NCBI GenBank assembly: GCA_964017235.1
Contig: OZ024936.1
Location: 37,594,040-37,658,039 of the forward strand
DNA length: 64,000 bases
Reading direction: 5' to 3'
From: Sabellastarte sp. h YS-2021
Lineage: Eukaryota > Annelida > Polychaeta > Sabellida > Sabellidae
Part shown: positions 9,758-21,318 of the stretch, one piece after another
Position numbering within the stretch: position 1 is the stretch's first letter
How the letters are laid out: every line of letters starts with the position of its first letter
The notes under the pieces: generated by a model
Seen by the model: the letters and a program-made list of their open reading frames with translations, nothing else
Database searches by the model: none
Told to the model about the DNA's origin: nothing
Program-made: the position numbers and the translations under genes

Positions 9758-10245
9758 TGATTGTCCTGAATTTTTGCTTTAAGGAATTCAGATTTGGCCT
9801 GCATTCAGATTCTATTGTACTGTTGGAATTTCTGCACGTATTAGGATCTATTGAAGGTAGTTTTATTTTTGCACCAAATGTATTCGAACAAATGCTTGGT
9901 CTCTTTTACTGCAATGACAGTTTCTTTAACCCATCCTGGGATGTACTTCACCTTTGTGTGTTTGGTATATGAGGTGGTGCATGTTTGTGAATAAGGGTGG
10001 AAAAGGTAGAATAATATTGTTTGTAGAGAGTACTGGCTTCCTTAGACAAATTAATAGTTCAGAAGCAAGGGGATCTGTTTTCATTTTCTCTTTATCAATT
10101 TTAATGGTATTTACAAAAGGAAACAGTAGCATTAGTTTGGGATCTAGCTAGGGGTTGAGAGATTTAGGGTAAACTAATTGAAAAATGGTCGGGCAAAGTA
10201 TCAGTGGTATGGACATTAGAAATATTGTCATTGCTGGTATTTTGT
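9758..10245 (-). pseudogene. Diverged internal fragment of the same LINE family
   Basis: The stretch aligns base by base, with many changes, to 7685-8160 of the LINE (for example CCATCCTGGGATGTACTT, TTGTTTGTAGAGAGTA, GTTTTCATTTTCTCTTTAT, AATTGAAAAATGGTC). It covers the part between the endonuclease and RT and carries no intact frame. It is an older copy, or one that decayed faster. Confidence 0.85.
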
Positions 10246-11130
10246 GGGGCACCAATGTGATGGATTCTGCCAGAGCCAAAAACTGCACCTTAAGGTGTCA
10301 GATACACCAACCTTTCAGCCTCTAATGAGACCAACTCTTACCCAAGAAGGTTGAAATATATGCAAGACCCTCGCACTATATCAGGCAATTATCCTTACTA
10401 ACACCAGACATTACTTTAAAGTTTATATTAATAGTAAGGATGATAATTGCTAGCAATGTATAAAATATGTTCTAACTTTATTGTACCGTCCACTATATTA
10501 TTTAATGTAATGTACACTGTATGACTAAAAGAAAAAGGATAAAAAAGCATATACCTGGTAACAGTCAATCTGAATGTTTTATTGAGTTTTGTGTCATGTC
10601 TGTAATAAACTCAATATGTTATTAAACTTTGTGTTCTAAAATGGAGATACATATTTTATTACAGATATATAATACTTCAGATTGATTGGCTAATTCATTT
10701 GTACACTTAAGTACTGATTAACACAAGTACCTACTCAGTTGTTCAAGTCAGTAAATGGGACAGTGAAACCGAACTGCAATCTAACAGTCTCTTATAAAAC
10801 TACTTGTCTGCAACTCTGGTATTTTGACATTACTAAAAAAAGTAATTTTTTTAAAATCATAATTATATTTGCTATCCATTTAATGGTAAAAAAGAAAACT
10901 CTTACTCACAAAACTCCCATTCTTAGAATATTCTTAGAATTTGATTTAAATCGAAGACTGGCACAAAACATACTTAACTTAAGAAAAATAGTTAATTTTG
11001 GTGATTATAGTGCAGCAAATGATTGCAAATCAAAATGTTAACATGTTAACTTGTCCATTATGTGTACTGTACTGAAATGCAGCCTCTTTATATTAACTTT
11101 ATATTAACTTTCTAAATTTATGTTTACATA
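10246..11130. other. No gene; two small imperfect inverted repeats
   Basis: Arms CAATTATCCTTACTA / TAGTAAGGATGATAATTG at about 10386-10452, and AGTCAATCTGA / TCAGATTGATT at about 10562-10692, could be MITE relics. Open frames here are short and have no recognisable domain. Confidence 0.4.
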
Positions 11131-11359
11131 TGACAAAATCTGTGTTCACAAAAATTCTTAGAATTTTTCTTAAAATTACATTTAGTCTAAGAAAAATTCT
11201 AAGAATTGCATACATTTCTTTTTACTTCTATTCTTAGAATTATTCTTCGTTAAGAATTCTTTTATGAATAGGTTTTTATTCTAAGAATAAGAAAATTCTA
11301 TTTATTGTATAATTGTAAGAAAAATTCTAAGAATCTTTGTGAATACACACCTTTGTCTT
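11131..11359. mobile_element. Foldback/MITE-like inverted repeat (about 230 bp)
   Basis: Outer arms GTGTTCACAAAAATTCTTAG at 11142-11161 and their near complement at 11330-11350 enclose further internal arms built from AAGAAAAATTCTAAGAAT. Arm matching extends outward with small gaps to GACAAA/TTTGTC. It is non-coding. A related word (ATTCTTAGAATATTCTTAGAA) occurs at 10918. Family unknown. Confidence 0.7.
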
Positions 11360-11539
11360 AATAAAGCACGCCAATGGGCTTTGAAAATATGGGGCTATTA
11401 CTGGTACAATTATATATTTCTTTCATAGCCAATATTTAGTTTCTGGAGAAAATCATTAGCTTTTATAGGCGATTATACTTTTGATTGAATAATCTGTAAC
11501 ATATAGAGAGGAATTTTTAACGCTCGACGGTAGGAGAGG

Positions 11540-11720
11540 GTTATTGTAATCAGTTTGTTTCTGTCTGTCTGTCTGTGCACCGTTTTGCCCTTATAACTCA
11601 AAAACTATAACATCAATCAATCTATCTCAAATTTGGTGGGCAGGTGTTTCATGGGGTACAGATGGATTCTTCCAAATTTGGTGTAATTTGTTTGAAAATT
11701 AAAGTCAGGAGAGAGTTTTC
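11540..11720. repeat. Single unit resembling the 49.4 kb satellite
   Basis: CTGTCTGTCTGTCTGT is followed by CCTTATAACTCAAAAACTATA and CAAATTTGGTG. This is the same layout as the units at 49370-49975 (CTGTCTGT, CTAACTCGAAAACG, AAATTGGTGTAATT), with much lower identity. Confidence 0.5.
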
Positions 11721-12817
11721 TTATTTTTAATTGGGAATACACTGCTTCTCTTCATTACATACATAAAAAAATCAATATTTTGCTTTCTGATGATGTCGTT
11801 ACTTAATGATGTCACAATGTAATTCTCATTGTGAGGTCACAAACCTAGCTTGTGATACTTACTGTCTTTAAGTAAAAATATTTCTTCTCATTTTATGTCT
11901 TGAAATTGAGGGAGGTGGTATATTCATCATTTTTATTAATTATTATTTCTGTTTTTCTTTTCTTTTTTTTTCTTTCAATTCCTTGACAGTCCATCACAAA
12001 AAATTACCGTGCATGATTTTCAACAAGAAGTGACTTTTAAGCAATATTTTACCTCCACCAGCAGTTTATGTTTTTGTGTGCTAATTGTTTGTATATTTGT
12101 CTGGGCTTTTTTGTGTGTATGTTTAGATTACCCCAGAACTAATGAACAGATCTTTATTAAAAATTTGTGGGTAGGACCTGACCGAAGGAAGAAGTTACTA
12201 AAGGAAAGATCTGGATCTTATTTTGGATACAAAGAATCATGAATTTTCAGAGGTCCCATTTCAATGTATTTTAATGACTTTGGCTTTCTACTTGATATTT
12301 CTATGAAGCTTAATTTACATGTTTGGTTTTATTTTATTGTCTTCTTTACAATACTTTATATCACTTGAAATGCATCTTGTTACTTATTGGACTGGTTTCA
12401 AAGGGAGCGAGCACCTCATTTTTAAGTATTCAGGGACACATGGAACATGTATTCACAGTGTTCTATATTTCTCTGTCGTAAGGTAAGATTCCTGGTCGTT
12501 ATTAAGTGAATTTTGTCTGCCACATAAAAAAGCCTATATAAAACCACTTACAGAGTGAAAAATACATTCAAAAGTCGAGGTATTGAATCTTCTACAGCCA
12601 ATTATAAAGACCGGAAGTGTGCAGTGAACCCAAACCCGTCTGTGCGCATAGAATCAGCGGGCGCAAAACATGCGATAACCGTCCTCTTCCGTCACGGAAG
12701 CGGTGTTTCGAATTCCTCGATTGTATGTTGGTAGTAAAATCGTCTGCTTTTACTAGAGCGATCATGCATTCAAAACAATATGGCAGTGTCCTTGTTCACG
12801 TCACCTCATAAAAATAA
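11721..12817. other. No gene recognised
   Basis: Short open frames (for example 12009-12242 and 12617-12811) lack any domain, and I see no coding support. The composition is AT-rich with a somewhat GC-richer stretch near 12620-12700. Confidence 0.5.
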
Positions 12818-14749
12818 CCCAGCAGGCACACGCCTTGAAATGTTGTTGATTTAGAGTTGAAAACAGGTCCTGACATTGAAATCCACATTATCAACTACTA
12901 CAGCTAAGTTAGTTTTCTGACATGAAAAAGTAATGATATTTTGACCAGAAATCATGGTGATTTTTGGTTGAAAATTGACACTGACACAATTTCAACACTA
13001 TTTCAAAGCTGGATTTCTCACTAGAAAAAGTAGTGATACTTCATAAAAAAATCAACACTAAATCAAGTTAGGTTTACTGACATGAAATCTTAGTCATGTT
13101 ATTGAACAGAAAACAGGTTGAATGTTGGGAAATGAATGACCAGTGATCCTTGATTAAAAATTCTTTTTCTAGAGGGAGATATAGTGATGAAATGTAACTT
13201 TTTGAAAGAACTATTGTTGCAATAGTTTTTGAATTTGTAGGTATTTGTAAAGAAAAGACTAATTTTTTAACTTAATCTCATAATGATAATAAAGATTATG
13301 TGTGCATGTACTTATATATTTTTATCTATACTCCTTATTAATTTATAGTAACAACAAAACTTATGCACCCCAAATATAATTTTAATAATTTATAATTATA
13401 TTTTGATTAATGCAATTCCTGATAATTAAAAAAAGGTTTTAAAGTCAAACATATCTTAAATAAAAAAAGATCAATTCAATCTTATTCACCAAAACTTAGT
13501 AATTTGAATTTATTTCTCAAATGCTCCAATTCTCAAATAACTAGTTTTTAGTTTACAAGTTTACACTGAAAACTTATCTATAGAGAGAACCTAAGCTATA
13601 ACTTTTATCACACAGCAGTGTGGTCATGGGTTATCCTGGTTTTCTTATCTGTACCCTGCTACACAGAACATTAGGCCTGTGACTAAAAGTAATTAGATAA
13701 CACAGCAGGGGTGGAGGTGGGGTTTACCCTTGTTCTATTGCATGCATGGTGTTTACTATGGTGATTTTTGTGGTCAGAACTGACAACTAATTAAGGTGGG
13801 GAGTAATGGGTAGAGTTCTACAAATTTGGCTATTCTTGTGGAGTTTTTTTTCAGTTTATATGACAAAGCTGTATGAGACACAGGCATCTGAATTGAGCAT
13901 TGAGGCTGTGCTACATGATGATAGCTTCTTTATAATTACAGTATAATTATAGCCAACTTAATAAAACATTTAAAAGAAACTGATTGGATAAAATACTGAA
14001 GATATAAAAAATGTCACAATTGTTTCTTTTTACAAAGAAAAAAAACAATTTTATTTTAACATTTCAAAAGAATTTCAATATTTCAATTGAAGACATAGTT
14101 CTATAACATTTCTATTATATTATTCTATACCAGTTCTATTAAAAACGTAAACATGGATTTCTAGTTGGAACATATGGATTTACATATCTTGAGCAATACA
14201 TTTGAAAGCTGATGCAAAATTATGTGCCATTACAATATGATCAAGAATTGAATATTGATTATATAATGATTCATGAAGACATATCATCTTGGAAAGAATT
14301 AATTTCTTTGAAGTTTTTTCCAAATTGTAAAATATGTTTATGGGAAGTTATTGTATAACATCATTTAGAAGTTAAAATTATGACACACAAGCTACAATGA
14401 TTCAAATAAAGAAGACAGTGTAAACAACCTGATTTCATCCATTGAATTCAACCCTATTTCCTACATTGGATTCAACCAAAAACAGTTTGCAAAATCCACA
14501 CATATTGCAACCAAATTTCACCCATTGAATTCAACCTGATTTCAACATTGGTTTCAACATGATTTCACTTGTTGGATCCAACCAAAAATGGTTTGCAAAA
14601 TCTACACGTATTTCAACCAGATTTCACCGATTGAATTCAACCTGATTTCAACATTGGTTTCAACATGATTTCACCGGTTGGATCCAACTAAAAATGGTTT
14701 GCAAAATCTACATGTATTTCAACCAGATTTCAGTTGCGTGCCTGCTGGG
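12818..14749. mobile_element. Non-autonomous DNA transposon with CCCAGCAGGCAC ends
   Basis: Short inverted ends: CCCAGCAGGCACACGC at 12818-12833 and GCGTGCCTGCTGGG at 14736-14749. The interior is AT-rich, without a transposase, and is built from variants of TTGAAATCAACA and TTTCAACATGATTTCA. A 106-bp unit is repeated about three times near the right end. No clean target duplication is visible. Its ends resemble those of the element at 33941-35784. Superfamily not assigned. Confidence 0.72.
14430..14730 (+). repeat. 106-bp tandem repeat, about 3 copies
   Basis: GGTTTGCAAAATCTACA recurs at 14485, 14591 and 14697, each time with TTCAACCTGATTTCAACATT and TTGGATCCAACC at fixed offsets. It lies inside the element at 12818-14749. 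Confidence 0.88.
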
Positions 14750-15269
14750 AAAGGGATATTTCTTGAAACCAGTTAGGTCGGTCTTTATAATAGTAATAAA
14801 TACCTCATGCTTGGGTGTTTGTTACAGGATATAAGCCTGGCAAAAATTCCTTAATAATGCCCTCATGCCTGACGGTGCTCTGGCATTATTTGGAATTTTT
14901 ACCGGGCATATATCCTTTAACAAATGCCCGAGCATGAGGTATTTATTCCTACAATAACTGAAAATCATTGATTTCCTTTATACTGGTGGTTTCTAAACCA
15001 CGAAATTCTGTGACGAAAATGAAAATTGCCTAAAAATCGACTAATATACATATGACTTCTGCTATGATGTGCAACATGGAGTACACAGTGTTTTCTAATT
15101 GGGCGACTTTTGCATGGATTTTGTCCCTGAATATCTTAATTTTAAGGTATCTTATGCAAAGTTTCCAGTTATATTATGCATATAGACACTTGAAAATCAC
15201 TTGTGTAGGAAGACAGTTGAGGGGGATATAGTGCATTATTATGTGCAGAATGCTCGTCAATCCACATAT

Positions 15270-16040
15270 AAAAGATAATATCATAAAAAACAACTTAAAA
15301 GTAAGATATTGAACACCAATATCCACAGAAAAAAAATCACTCAATCAAGGGCTTTGTTAAAAATCGCTGTAAAATGCTTAATATTTGCTTGATTTTAACA
15401 GGATAATCACCAAATTGTTCATTATTATCTGTACAATATCCAACTTTACATACCTTAACTAAAAATGGTACACAAGATATCTTAAAAGTGAGTTATTAAA
15501 CACCCAATTGAAAATAACTATTAAATTAAAAGTTCTGTTGAAAAGACTGTTGAATGCTTTATATTTGCTTGACTACAATAAGATAACAAACAAATAGTTC
15601 ATTATAATGTGTAGAATACTCAATTATAGATAATTAAACTGGTAACCTAACATAAGATATCTTAAAAGTAAGATATTAAGGGACAAAATCCACGGAAAAA
15701 ATCGGCCAATTAGAAAACAATGGGAGATCCAATTATGTTAAAGGTTCTGTAAAATGCTAAATATGTGATAGATTTTAATAAGACAACTACCAAACTCTTC
15801 ATTATAATGTTTAAAATGCTCATTTATATATAATTAAACTGGTAAGCTAACCTAAAATATCTTACAAGTAAGATATTGAGGGACAAAATTTACGGAAAAA
15901 TCGCCCCTTTAAGTAACAATGGGAAATCAGAGGTTTTGTTAAAAATCCCTGTAAAAATGCTTAATGTTTGCTTGATTTTAATAAGACAACCACCAAAATC
16001 TCCACAATACTCATGTATGGCATAAAAGTAACAATAATAT
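15270..16040 (+). repeat. About 185-bp tandem repeat, 4 copies
   Basis: CTTAAAAGTAAGATATT-type words recur near 15297, 15482, 15662 and 15852, with TTGCTTGATTTTAA and GTTCATTATAATGTG at matching offsets. Confidence 0.8.
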
Positions 16041-16469
16041 GTTCTAATACTTTTGTAAAATCTGTTGTACTTATGTACATACAATAAATAAGTTTCAATT
16101 TGCTATCTCCAATAACACTGTCTTCATACACAAGTGATTTTCAAGTGTCTATATGCATAACATAACTGGAAACTTTGCATAAGATATATTAAAATTAAGA
16201 TATTCAGGGACAAAATCCATGGAAAAATCGCCCAATTAGAAAACACAATGTGTACTCTGTGTTGCACATCATAGCACTAGTTACATGTATATTAGGCGAT
16301 TTTTAGGCACTTTTCCATTTCCGTCACAGAATTTCATGGTTTAGAAACCACCAGTATAAAGGAAATCGATGATTTTCAGTTATTGTAGGAATAAATACCT
16401 CATGCTCGGGCGTTTGTTACAGGATATATGCCAGGCAAAAATTCCAAACAATGCCAGAGCACCGTCAGG

Positions 16470-16475
16470 CATGAG
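16470..16475. repeat. 6-bp target site duplication of Polinton 2 (left)
   Basis: CATGAG precedes AGTAGTATAAAGG and recurs at 33096-33101 right after the inverted end. The joined flanks match the uninterrupted paralogous hairpin at about 14850-14892 read on the other strand. Confidence 0.95.
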
Positions 16476-16650
16476 AGTAGTATAAAGGCGTGCATTATAG
16501 CAATCTAAACTTAATCTTAGGTGCGGTTTTGAGTTCCTAAAATTGGGGTTTCCAATTAAAATCAAAAGGTTTGGTTAATCTCAGGTTCAGTTATTTAGGA
16601 GCAACCTGAGAATAACCAAGAGTGCGCATGCGCGTGCAAAAGATTAGGGT
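16476..16650 (+). repeat. Left TIR of Polinton 2
   Basis: It matches 32921-33095 inverted: AGTAGTATAAAGG, ATTATAGCAATC, GGTGCGGTTTTGAG, ATTGGGGTTTCCAATTAAAA and AGGAGCAACCTGAGAATAAC are shared. Confidence 0.93.
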
Positions 16651-17460
16651 TGTGCGCATGCGCATGTAAAAGATTAGTTCAGAGCACATGCGCACGCTGT
16701 TGATTATGGTTTGGTAGAATATATGTGTAATTTTATATTTTTAGCCATAACTTCCTTATTTATGGATGGATTTTGATGAAATAAAGACCAAAGGAAGCGT
16801 TATAAATACTCTTTTCACTGATATGTAGTTTTCTGTATGTATCTCTTATAGTTTTTAAGATTATTAATAAAAAGTCAAATTTAATTTTGTGAAATTTAAT
16901 TTAAACTGACATTGCAGGTTAAACTGCAATATCTCGCTTATTTATGGATGGATTTTGATGAAATAAAAACCAAAAGAAGCGCTATGAAATACCGTTTCCA
17001 GCAATATATAGTTTCCCATATGTATCTTTTATAGTTTTGAAGTTTTGATGACAAAGCAAAAAGTAAGCGTTGTGTAATATTCAGAACTTTGAAACCATAT
17101 TTAGACTCTGCAAGATGCAAATAAAGCCCGTGACATTTAATTTTATGTTTGTGTTTGAGTTTCCAAGGTTAAACTGCAATATCTTGCTTATTTCTGGATT
17201 TTGATGAATTAAAGACCAAAAGAAGCGTTGTGAAGTACACTTTTCAGTAATATATAGTTTTCCATATGTAGCTGTTGTAATGAAAAAATTACTGAATTAA
17301 AAACAGAAAGCAAGCGCTGTATAGTTTTGAGCTCCTAAGTGAGGGTTCAAAATTAACAGTGTGGTTAATGTCAGGAACAATAATTTTTTGGAGCTCCTGT
17401 CATTAACCTTGGTGTATGCATGCGCATGCTCTTTAATAGGTTGCGCATGCGCACATTGCT
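16621..17460. repeat. Left subterminal region: NRF1-like palindromes and tandem units
   Basis: TGCGCATGCGC-type palindromes occur at about 16623, 16654, 16686, 17413 and 17442. Between them, a unit beginning CTTATTTATGGATGGATTTTGATGAA recurs near 16751, 16936 and 17185 with AGTTTTCCATATGTA at a matching offset. The matching right end also has GCGCATGCGC words (32859, 32941). Confidence 0.75.
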
Positions 17461-18028
17461 GATTTGGTTTGTTCACATGTGCGTATTGTTTGGTACAGGA
17501 GCACTCATGAGCTCATTTAGGAGCAGTGACTATTAAAATGTACAGGCAGGGTAGTCTCGGGAGCATCAGTTTTAGCAGCACTCATGTAGCTACCCATTTA
17601 AGCATTTTTGGATTGTCACAGGAGCGTTGATGTGGACATTTTTGTGCAATCCCAATTAAAATGTACGGGTTGAATAGTCTCTGTTTTAGGAGAGCTCCTG
17701 TAATTAATCTTTCACACATGCTCACGTTGCGTATGACATTGTGCATGCACACGTTATTAGATTTGTTGCACAGGTGCAATTTTGACAAAGTCTTAAGTGG
17801 AATTCATGACACTTCACCTAATCAGATTGCACTGAAACATTTTTGAAAACACCAATAAATAGATGTCCCTCTCACCAGAAAGGATCATTCAATTGCAAGG
17901 TCACAAAGGAGCATGGATAATTGGTGTGAAAAGTCCTTGGTCAAATATTCCTGTCAGATGATCATACTTGCCATTGTAATTATAGCATCTGTTGTGAATT
18001 TGTCATTAAATCAGGACAATAAGGGTAT
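17461..18028. other. Polinton 2 leader before integrase
   Basis: No domain is recognised. A frame at 17913-18098 carries a hydrophobic stretch (MIILAIVIIASVVNLSL) just before the integrase; it may be the integrase leader or chance. Confidence 0.35.
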
Positions 18029-19145
18029 TTGGCTACCATTGCTGTGTTCATCTTTGGGCTATATATTGCCAAATCCCAGTACAAAAAAGAAAGAATGAAT
18101 AAGCTTTTAAGTTCGATTTTCTTTGATCCGTCACACCCCGCAAGCTTTTCGGGTCCTCAGAAACTCTATGAAGCTGCAGTCAAACAAGACAGCACTGTGA
18201 CCCTCAATGCTGTGAAAAGTTGGTTGAGTGGAGAGGAGACATTTCACAAGCCATCAAAAAAGAAATTTAAAAGAAATAAAGTCATTGTCGGGACGATTGA
18301 TCAGCAGTGGGATGTTGACTTGATGGACATGACAAAAATTGCAAAATACAACGATGGTTATCATTTCATTCTTTTAGCTATAGACATTTTTTCTCGTTAT
18401 GTATGGACGGTGCCACTCAGGGATAAATCTGGAAATGAAGTTGTTCGTGCGTTCACAAAAATTTTTAAAGAAAGAGTACCCGAAGTTGTGCGTTCAGACA
18501 AAGGAACAGAATTTTTAGGACACTAAGTTCAGAATTTATTCAAATCGCACTTGATCCGTCACTTTGTGACCCAAAATGAAGTGAAGGCCAATTATGCTGA
18601 ATGATCTATTAAAACCATCAAAGGAAAAATATACAAGTACTTTACATATAAACAGTCTTACCGATGCACTGCTAGACTTTACTCGGGCTTACAACTCAAG
18701 TGTACACCGATCCATTAAAATGGCACCAGCACAGGTCACAATGAGCAACTTGAATTCAAAAAGAATAAAGAATGAAGAAAGAATGAAAAAAAAAACACTT
18801 TTAAGTTTAAAGTTGGGGACTTTGTCAGGATCTCACGTGCCAGAAAAACGTTCACAAGGGCATATGGTCAGAGGTGGAGTGGTGAACTGTTCCAAATAGT
18901 CAACCGAGATGGGACGCAAAGGTATCCCACATACAAAATCAAAGACTATGCCGGGGAGTCCATTGATGTAACATTTTATGAAAAAGAGCTACAGAAGGTC
19001 ACTCCCAGTGAGTATTATAAGGTGGAAAAATTTTGAAAAGTCGCAAAATTAAAGGTCGCCCCAAAGAGGTCTTGGAGAGGTGGTTACATTGGCCTCCAAA
19101 GTATGATTCTTGGATACCAGCCACAGACATCACCAGTTTTTATAA
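18029..19145 (+). pseudogene. Polinton integrase region with C-terminal chromodomain (fossil)
   Basis: Retrovirus-like DDE integrase core: WDVDLMDMTKIAKYNDGYHF with the first Asp, IDIFSRYVWTVPL, then VVRSDKGTEFLG with the second Asp. Near 19000-19145 a chromodomain-like segment follows (YYKVEKIL ... WPPKYDSWIPATDI). Polinton integrases are known to carry such a chromodomain, thought to steer insertion. This gene lies near the left end, as expected for the family. The region is broken in a few places. Confidence 0.92.
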
Positions 19146-19181
19146 ATAGAAGGTTCCCTAAACCTGTGTTGACATTTCAAC

Positions 19182-19550
19182 GTGAACAGTCATGGTGAAA
19201 ACATGTTTGTCGTTAAAAAGAACGAATACGTGTTAAGAATTTTAGCTGAAGGTGACCCCAAAACCATAAAGTACATCATTCGTGGTGCGGACAGACCACT
19301 CCTTCACTGTTTTGTAGATTGCGCTCACAATATTTTAGAGGGGAATATTCCTCTTGGGCTGAAACAAAAGAAAAGACTGGCAAAGTATAAAGAAGAATTG
19401 CGAGCATTGAGGAAAAAAATACCTCTGACAGAAAAAAGAAACAGATTTTGCAAGAGGGTGGATTCCTGCCTGCGCTATTGGCTCCTATTTTAGGAACTGT
19501 TATTCCTCCACTTGCTAAGAAACTGCTAGGGCTTTTCACTCGGCGATGAA
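19182..19550 (+). pseudogene. Small conserved Polinton protein, basic with hydrophobic tail (fossil)
   Basis: It contains LLHCFVDCAHNILEGNIPL, KQKKRLAKYKEELRALRKK and a hydrophobic tail FLPALLAPIL rich in Gly/Leu/Pro. A Lys/Arg-rich middle with a hydrophobic end is a recurrent short protein in metazoan Polinton-like elements; its role is not established. The region looks broken. Confidence 0.6.
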
Positions 19551-20187
19551 TAAATTTATAGAAAAGATTGTTGTGCCCAAGTCATTGTTGAACGTCAGAC
19601 ACTGTGCACCAGTGGGAAGAGATGCCACAGCTACAGCTATGGCTAGATTAGAAAAGGATATGAGTGGACTGTTAGAAGACCCCGAATTGGAACCAACTGA
19701 AAAAATGAAGCTATACAATCAGTCAATGAATCGTCTGTTGACTTATGACTGAAACCAAGACCCCGAACCTGTGAATCCTTTTCCAGACCCTGTGGTCTCT
19801 GTGGAAGACCCTAAGGAAGATTTAGAAGATGACTTGGCCATCACTCTGCCAACTTCTCTGAGGAGTAAAGGTCAGCACCTGTATCAAAAGTTAAAAGGGA
19901 CTTTACAATGGACTGACAAAGGCGAAATTTTAACAGAAGACAATTGACCCATTAGTGGATCACACATCACAGATTTGATTAACACGGCTATTCGGACACA
20001 GAGAAAAATAAGAAAACTCCTAACTGGTTGGGGTTACTTTAATCAAAAGTTACAAGAGGCTAACATTCCAGAGAGGTTACTGGGTCGTGGTCCCCAGTTT
20101 CAATCACAAGAGGAGGTGTGGAAACCTGAACCAAAATCTGAACCAGATTCTGAACCAGAATCTGAACCTGAACCAGAATCTGAATGA
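19546..20187 (+). pseudogene. Polinton hypothetical protein and acidic linker region (fossil)
   Basis: The first part reads MNKFIEKIVVPKSLLNVRH ... TATAMARLEKDMSGLL ... KMKLYNQSMNRLLTY, a short conserved helical protein type of Polintons. It is followed by an acidic region ending in SEPDSEPESEPEPESE repeats. Function unknown. The region looks broken. Confidence 0.55.
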
Positions 20188-21014
20188 AAACCAAAGATTC
20201 CAAGAAAAAAGTACAAATGGGAGAGTACATAAAAGGGAAAGCATCCTTAGATTTCCTTCAGTATGACGAGAGAGACAGACCAGGAAAAACTTTTATCTCT
20301 ATTTACCAAGCAATAAAAAGCACACGGGTAATACTCCCGGAGAGTTTATTGTACCACTGGCTCAACCTTATGAACTGGTCGGTGAATGGGAAGTGGGACT
20401 GATGGAAATTCAATATGCAAGAATGTGGTATAATGTCCCTTCAGATCAATTTGTTCAAGTTGGGAATACAACCATACTCATTCCTGAGGGTATTTATGCT
20501 GATATAGGGGAATTGATCAAAATCTTAAATAAAAAAATTAAATGGGGCCTTGGTGGAAACCCACCTGTCACTGTCGAATTCAATACCATTGAGACCACAC
20601 AAAAAAACGAGACTTAAAATTGAAACAAATGACTCATCAGATGAGTTAGCACCTGACTTGCATCTTTCCAAGAGATTGAGTGACATGTTAGGATTTGTCA
20701 TGACAGGCCCATTTTCAGCTGGAGATAGAAAATCAAAGTATCCAGTTGACATTGAAGATGGCATACACAACTTGTACGTCTATTGTGATTTAATTGAACC
20801 TGTAGCCGTGGGAAATGCCAAGGTGCCCCTCCTGAGAATTGTACACATCCCAAAGGGACCCATTGTCACCACCTCCTATAGTAAAGTATTCTACTATCCA
20901 GTGATGAGAAAGATTTTTGGAGCTGTTGAAATCAATATAAAGCGGGATACGGGTGAAATTATTCCATTTGTTGGTAGGAAGTCATTTGCAACGCTTCACT
21001 TTCGTCAAAAATGA
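20184..21014 (+). pseudogene. Polinton minor capsid protein, penton-like (fossil)
   Basis: Blocks typical of the Polinton penton-like single-jelly-roll protein: MEIQYARMWYNVP, IPEGIYADIGELIKILN, LSDMLGFVM, IHNLYVYCDLIEPVAVGNA, VPLLRIVHIPKGP, and the C-terminal GEIIPFVGRKSFATLHFR. In virions of this lineage it forms the vertices. It lies directly before the pVI-like gene, the usual neighbourhood. The region looks broken in about two places. Confidence 0.85.
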
Positions 21015-21305
21015 AGCACCAGGATTACTGCTGCGACGATTCTACCCGTGAAGCATACGAGCAGTATTACACGGGTCAAGCAGGAAGTGGATTACCAGGA
21101 TTTCAAGGTTTGCAATATCAAATAGGTCACGGTTTGGGAAGCCTGTTTCGGGGTCTTGTAGGAGTGGCTGCTCCCCTGTTGAAGAAAGGTGCCATTGCAC
21201 TGGGAAAATCCTTGGGACAGAAAGCTCTAAAAGCAGATTTGAACTGGCACAAGATTACTTGGGAGATAATAAAAGGAACAGCAACCAAAGAAAGCGCGTC
21301 ATTTC
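21011..21305 (+). CDS. pVI/pX-like minor virion protein (fossil, interrupted by SINE)
   Basis: YYTGQAGSGLPGFQGLQY followed by IGHGLGSLFRGLVGVAAPLL and KKGAIALGKSLGQKAL is the glycine-rich amphipathic signature of the adenovirus pVI/pX-like proteins of Polintons. It overlaps the end of the penton-like gene by one ATGA. A SINE lies in the gene, and remnants of the basic C-terminus continue at 21569-21605. Confidence 0.8.
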
Positions 21306-21318
21306 ATCGAGAGCAGTC

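Larger units (their letters stand above)
14795..16475. mobile_element. Hairpin-capped inverted-repeat element, right cap split by Polinton 2
   Basis: Structure from left: a hairpin (14795-14947), an arm (14948-15218), four tandem units of about 185 bp (15219-16116), the inverted arm (16117-16387), and a second hairpin begun at 16388-16475 and finished at 33102-33168. The arms share AAAATCACTTGTGTA and GGTTTCTAAACCA blocks. No coding sequence. The second hairpin is cut by the insertion of Polinton 2. A short extra arm copy follows at 33169-33232. Family unknown. Confidence 0.8.

Noticed and set aside
12009-12811. Candidate host exons (77 and 64 residue frames)
   Set aside because: No domain, no splice-site support I would trust, and composition like the surrounding non-coding DNA.
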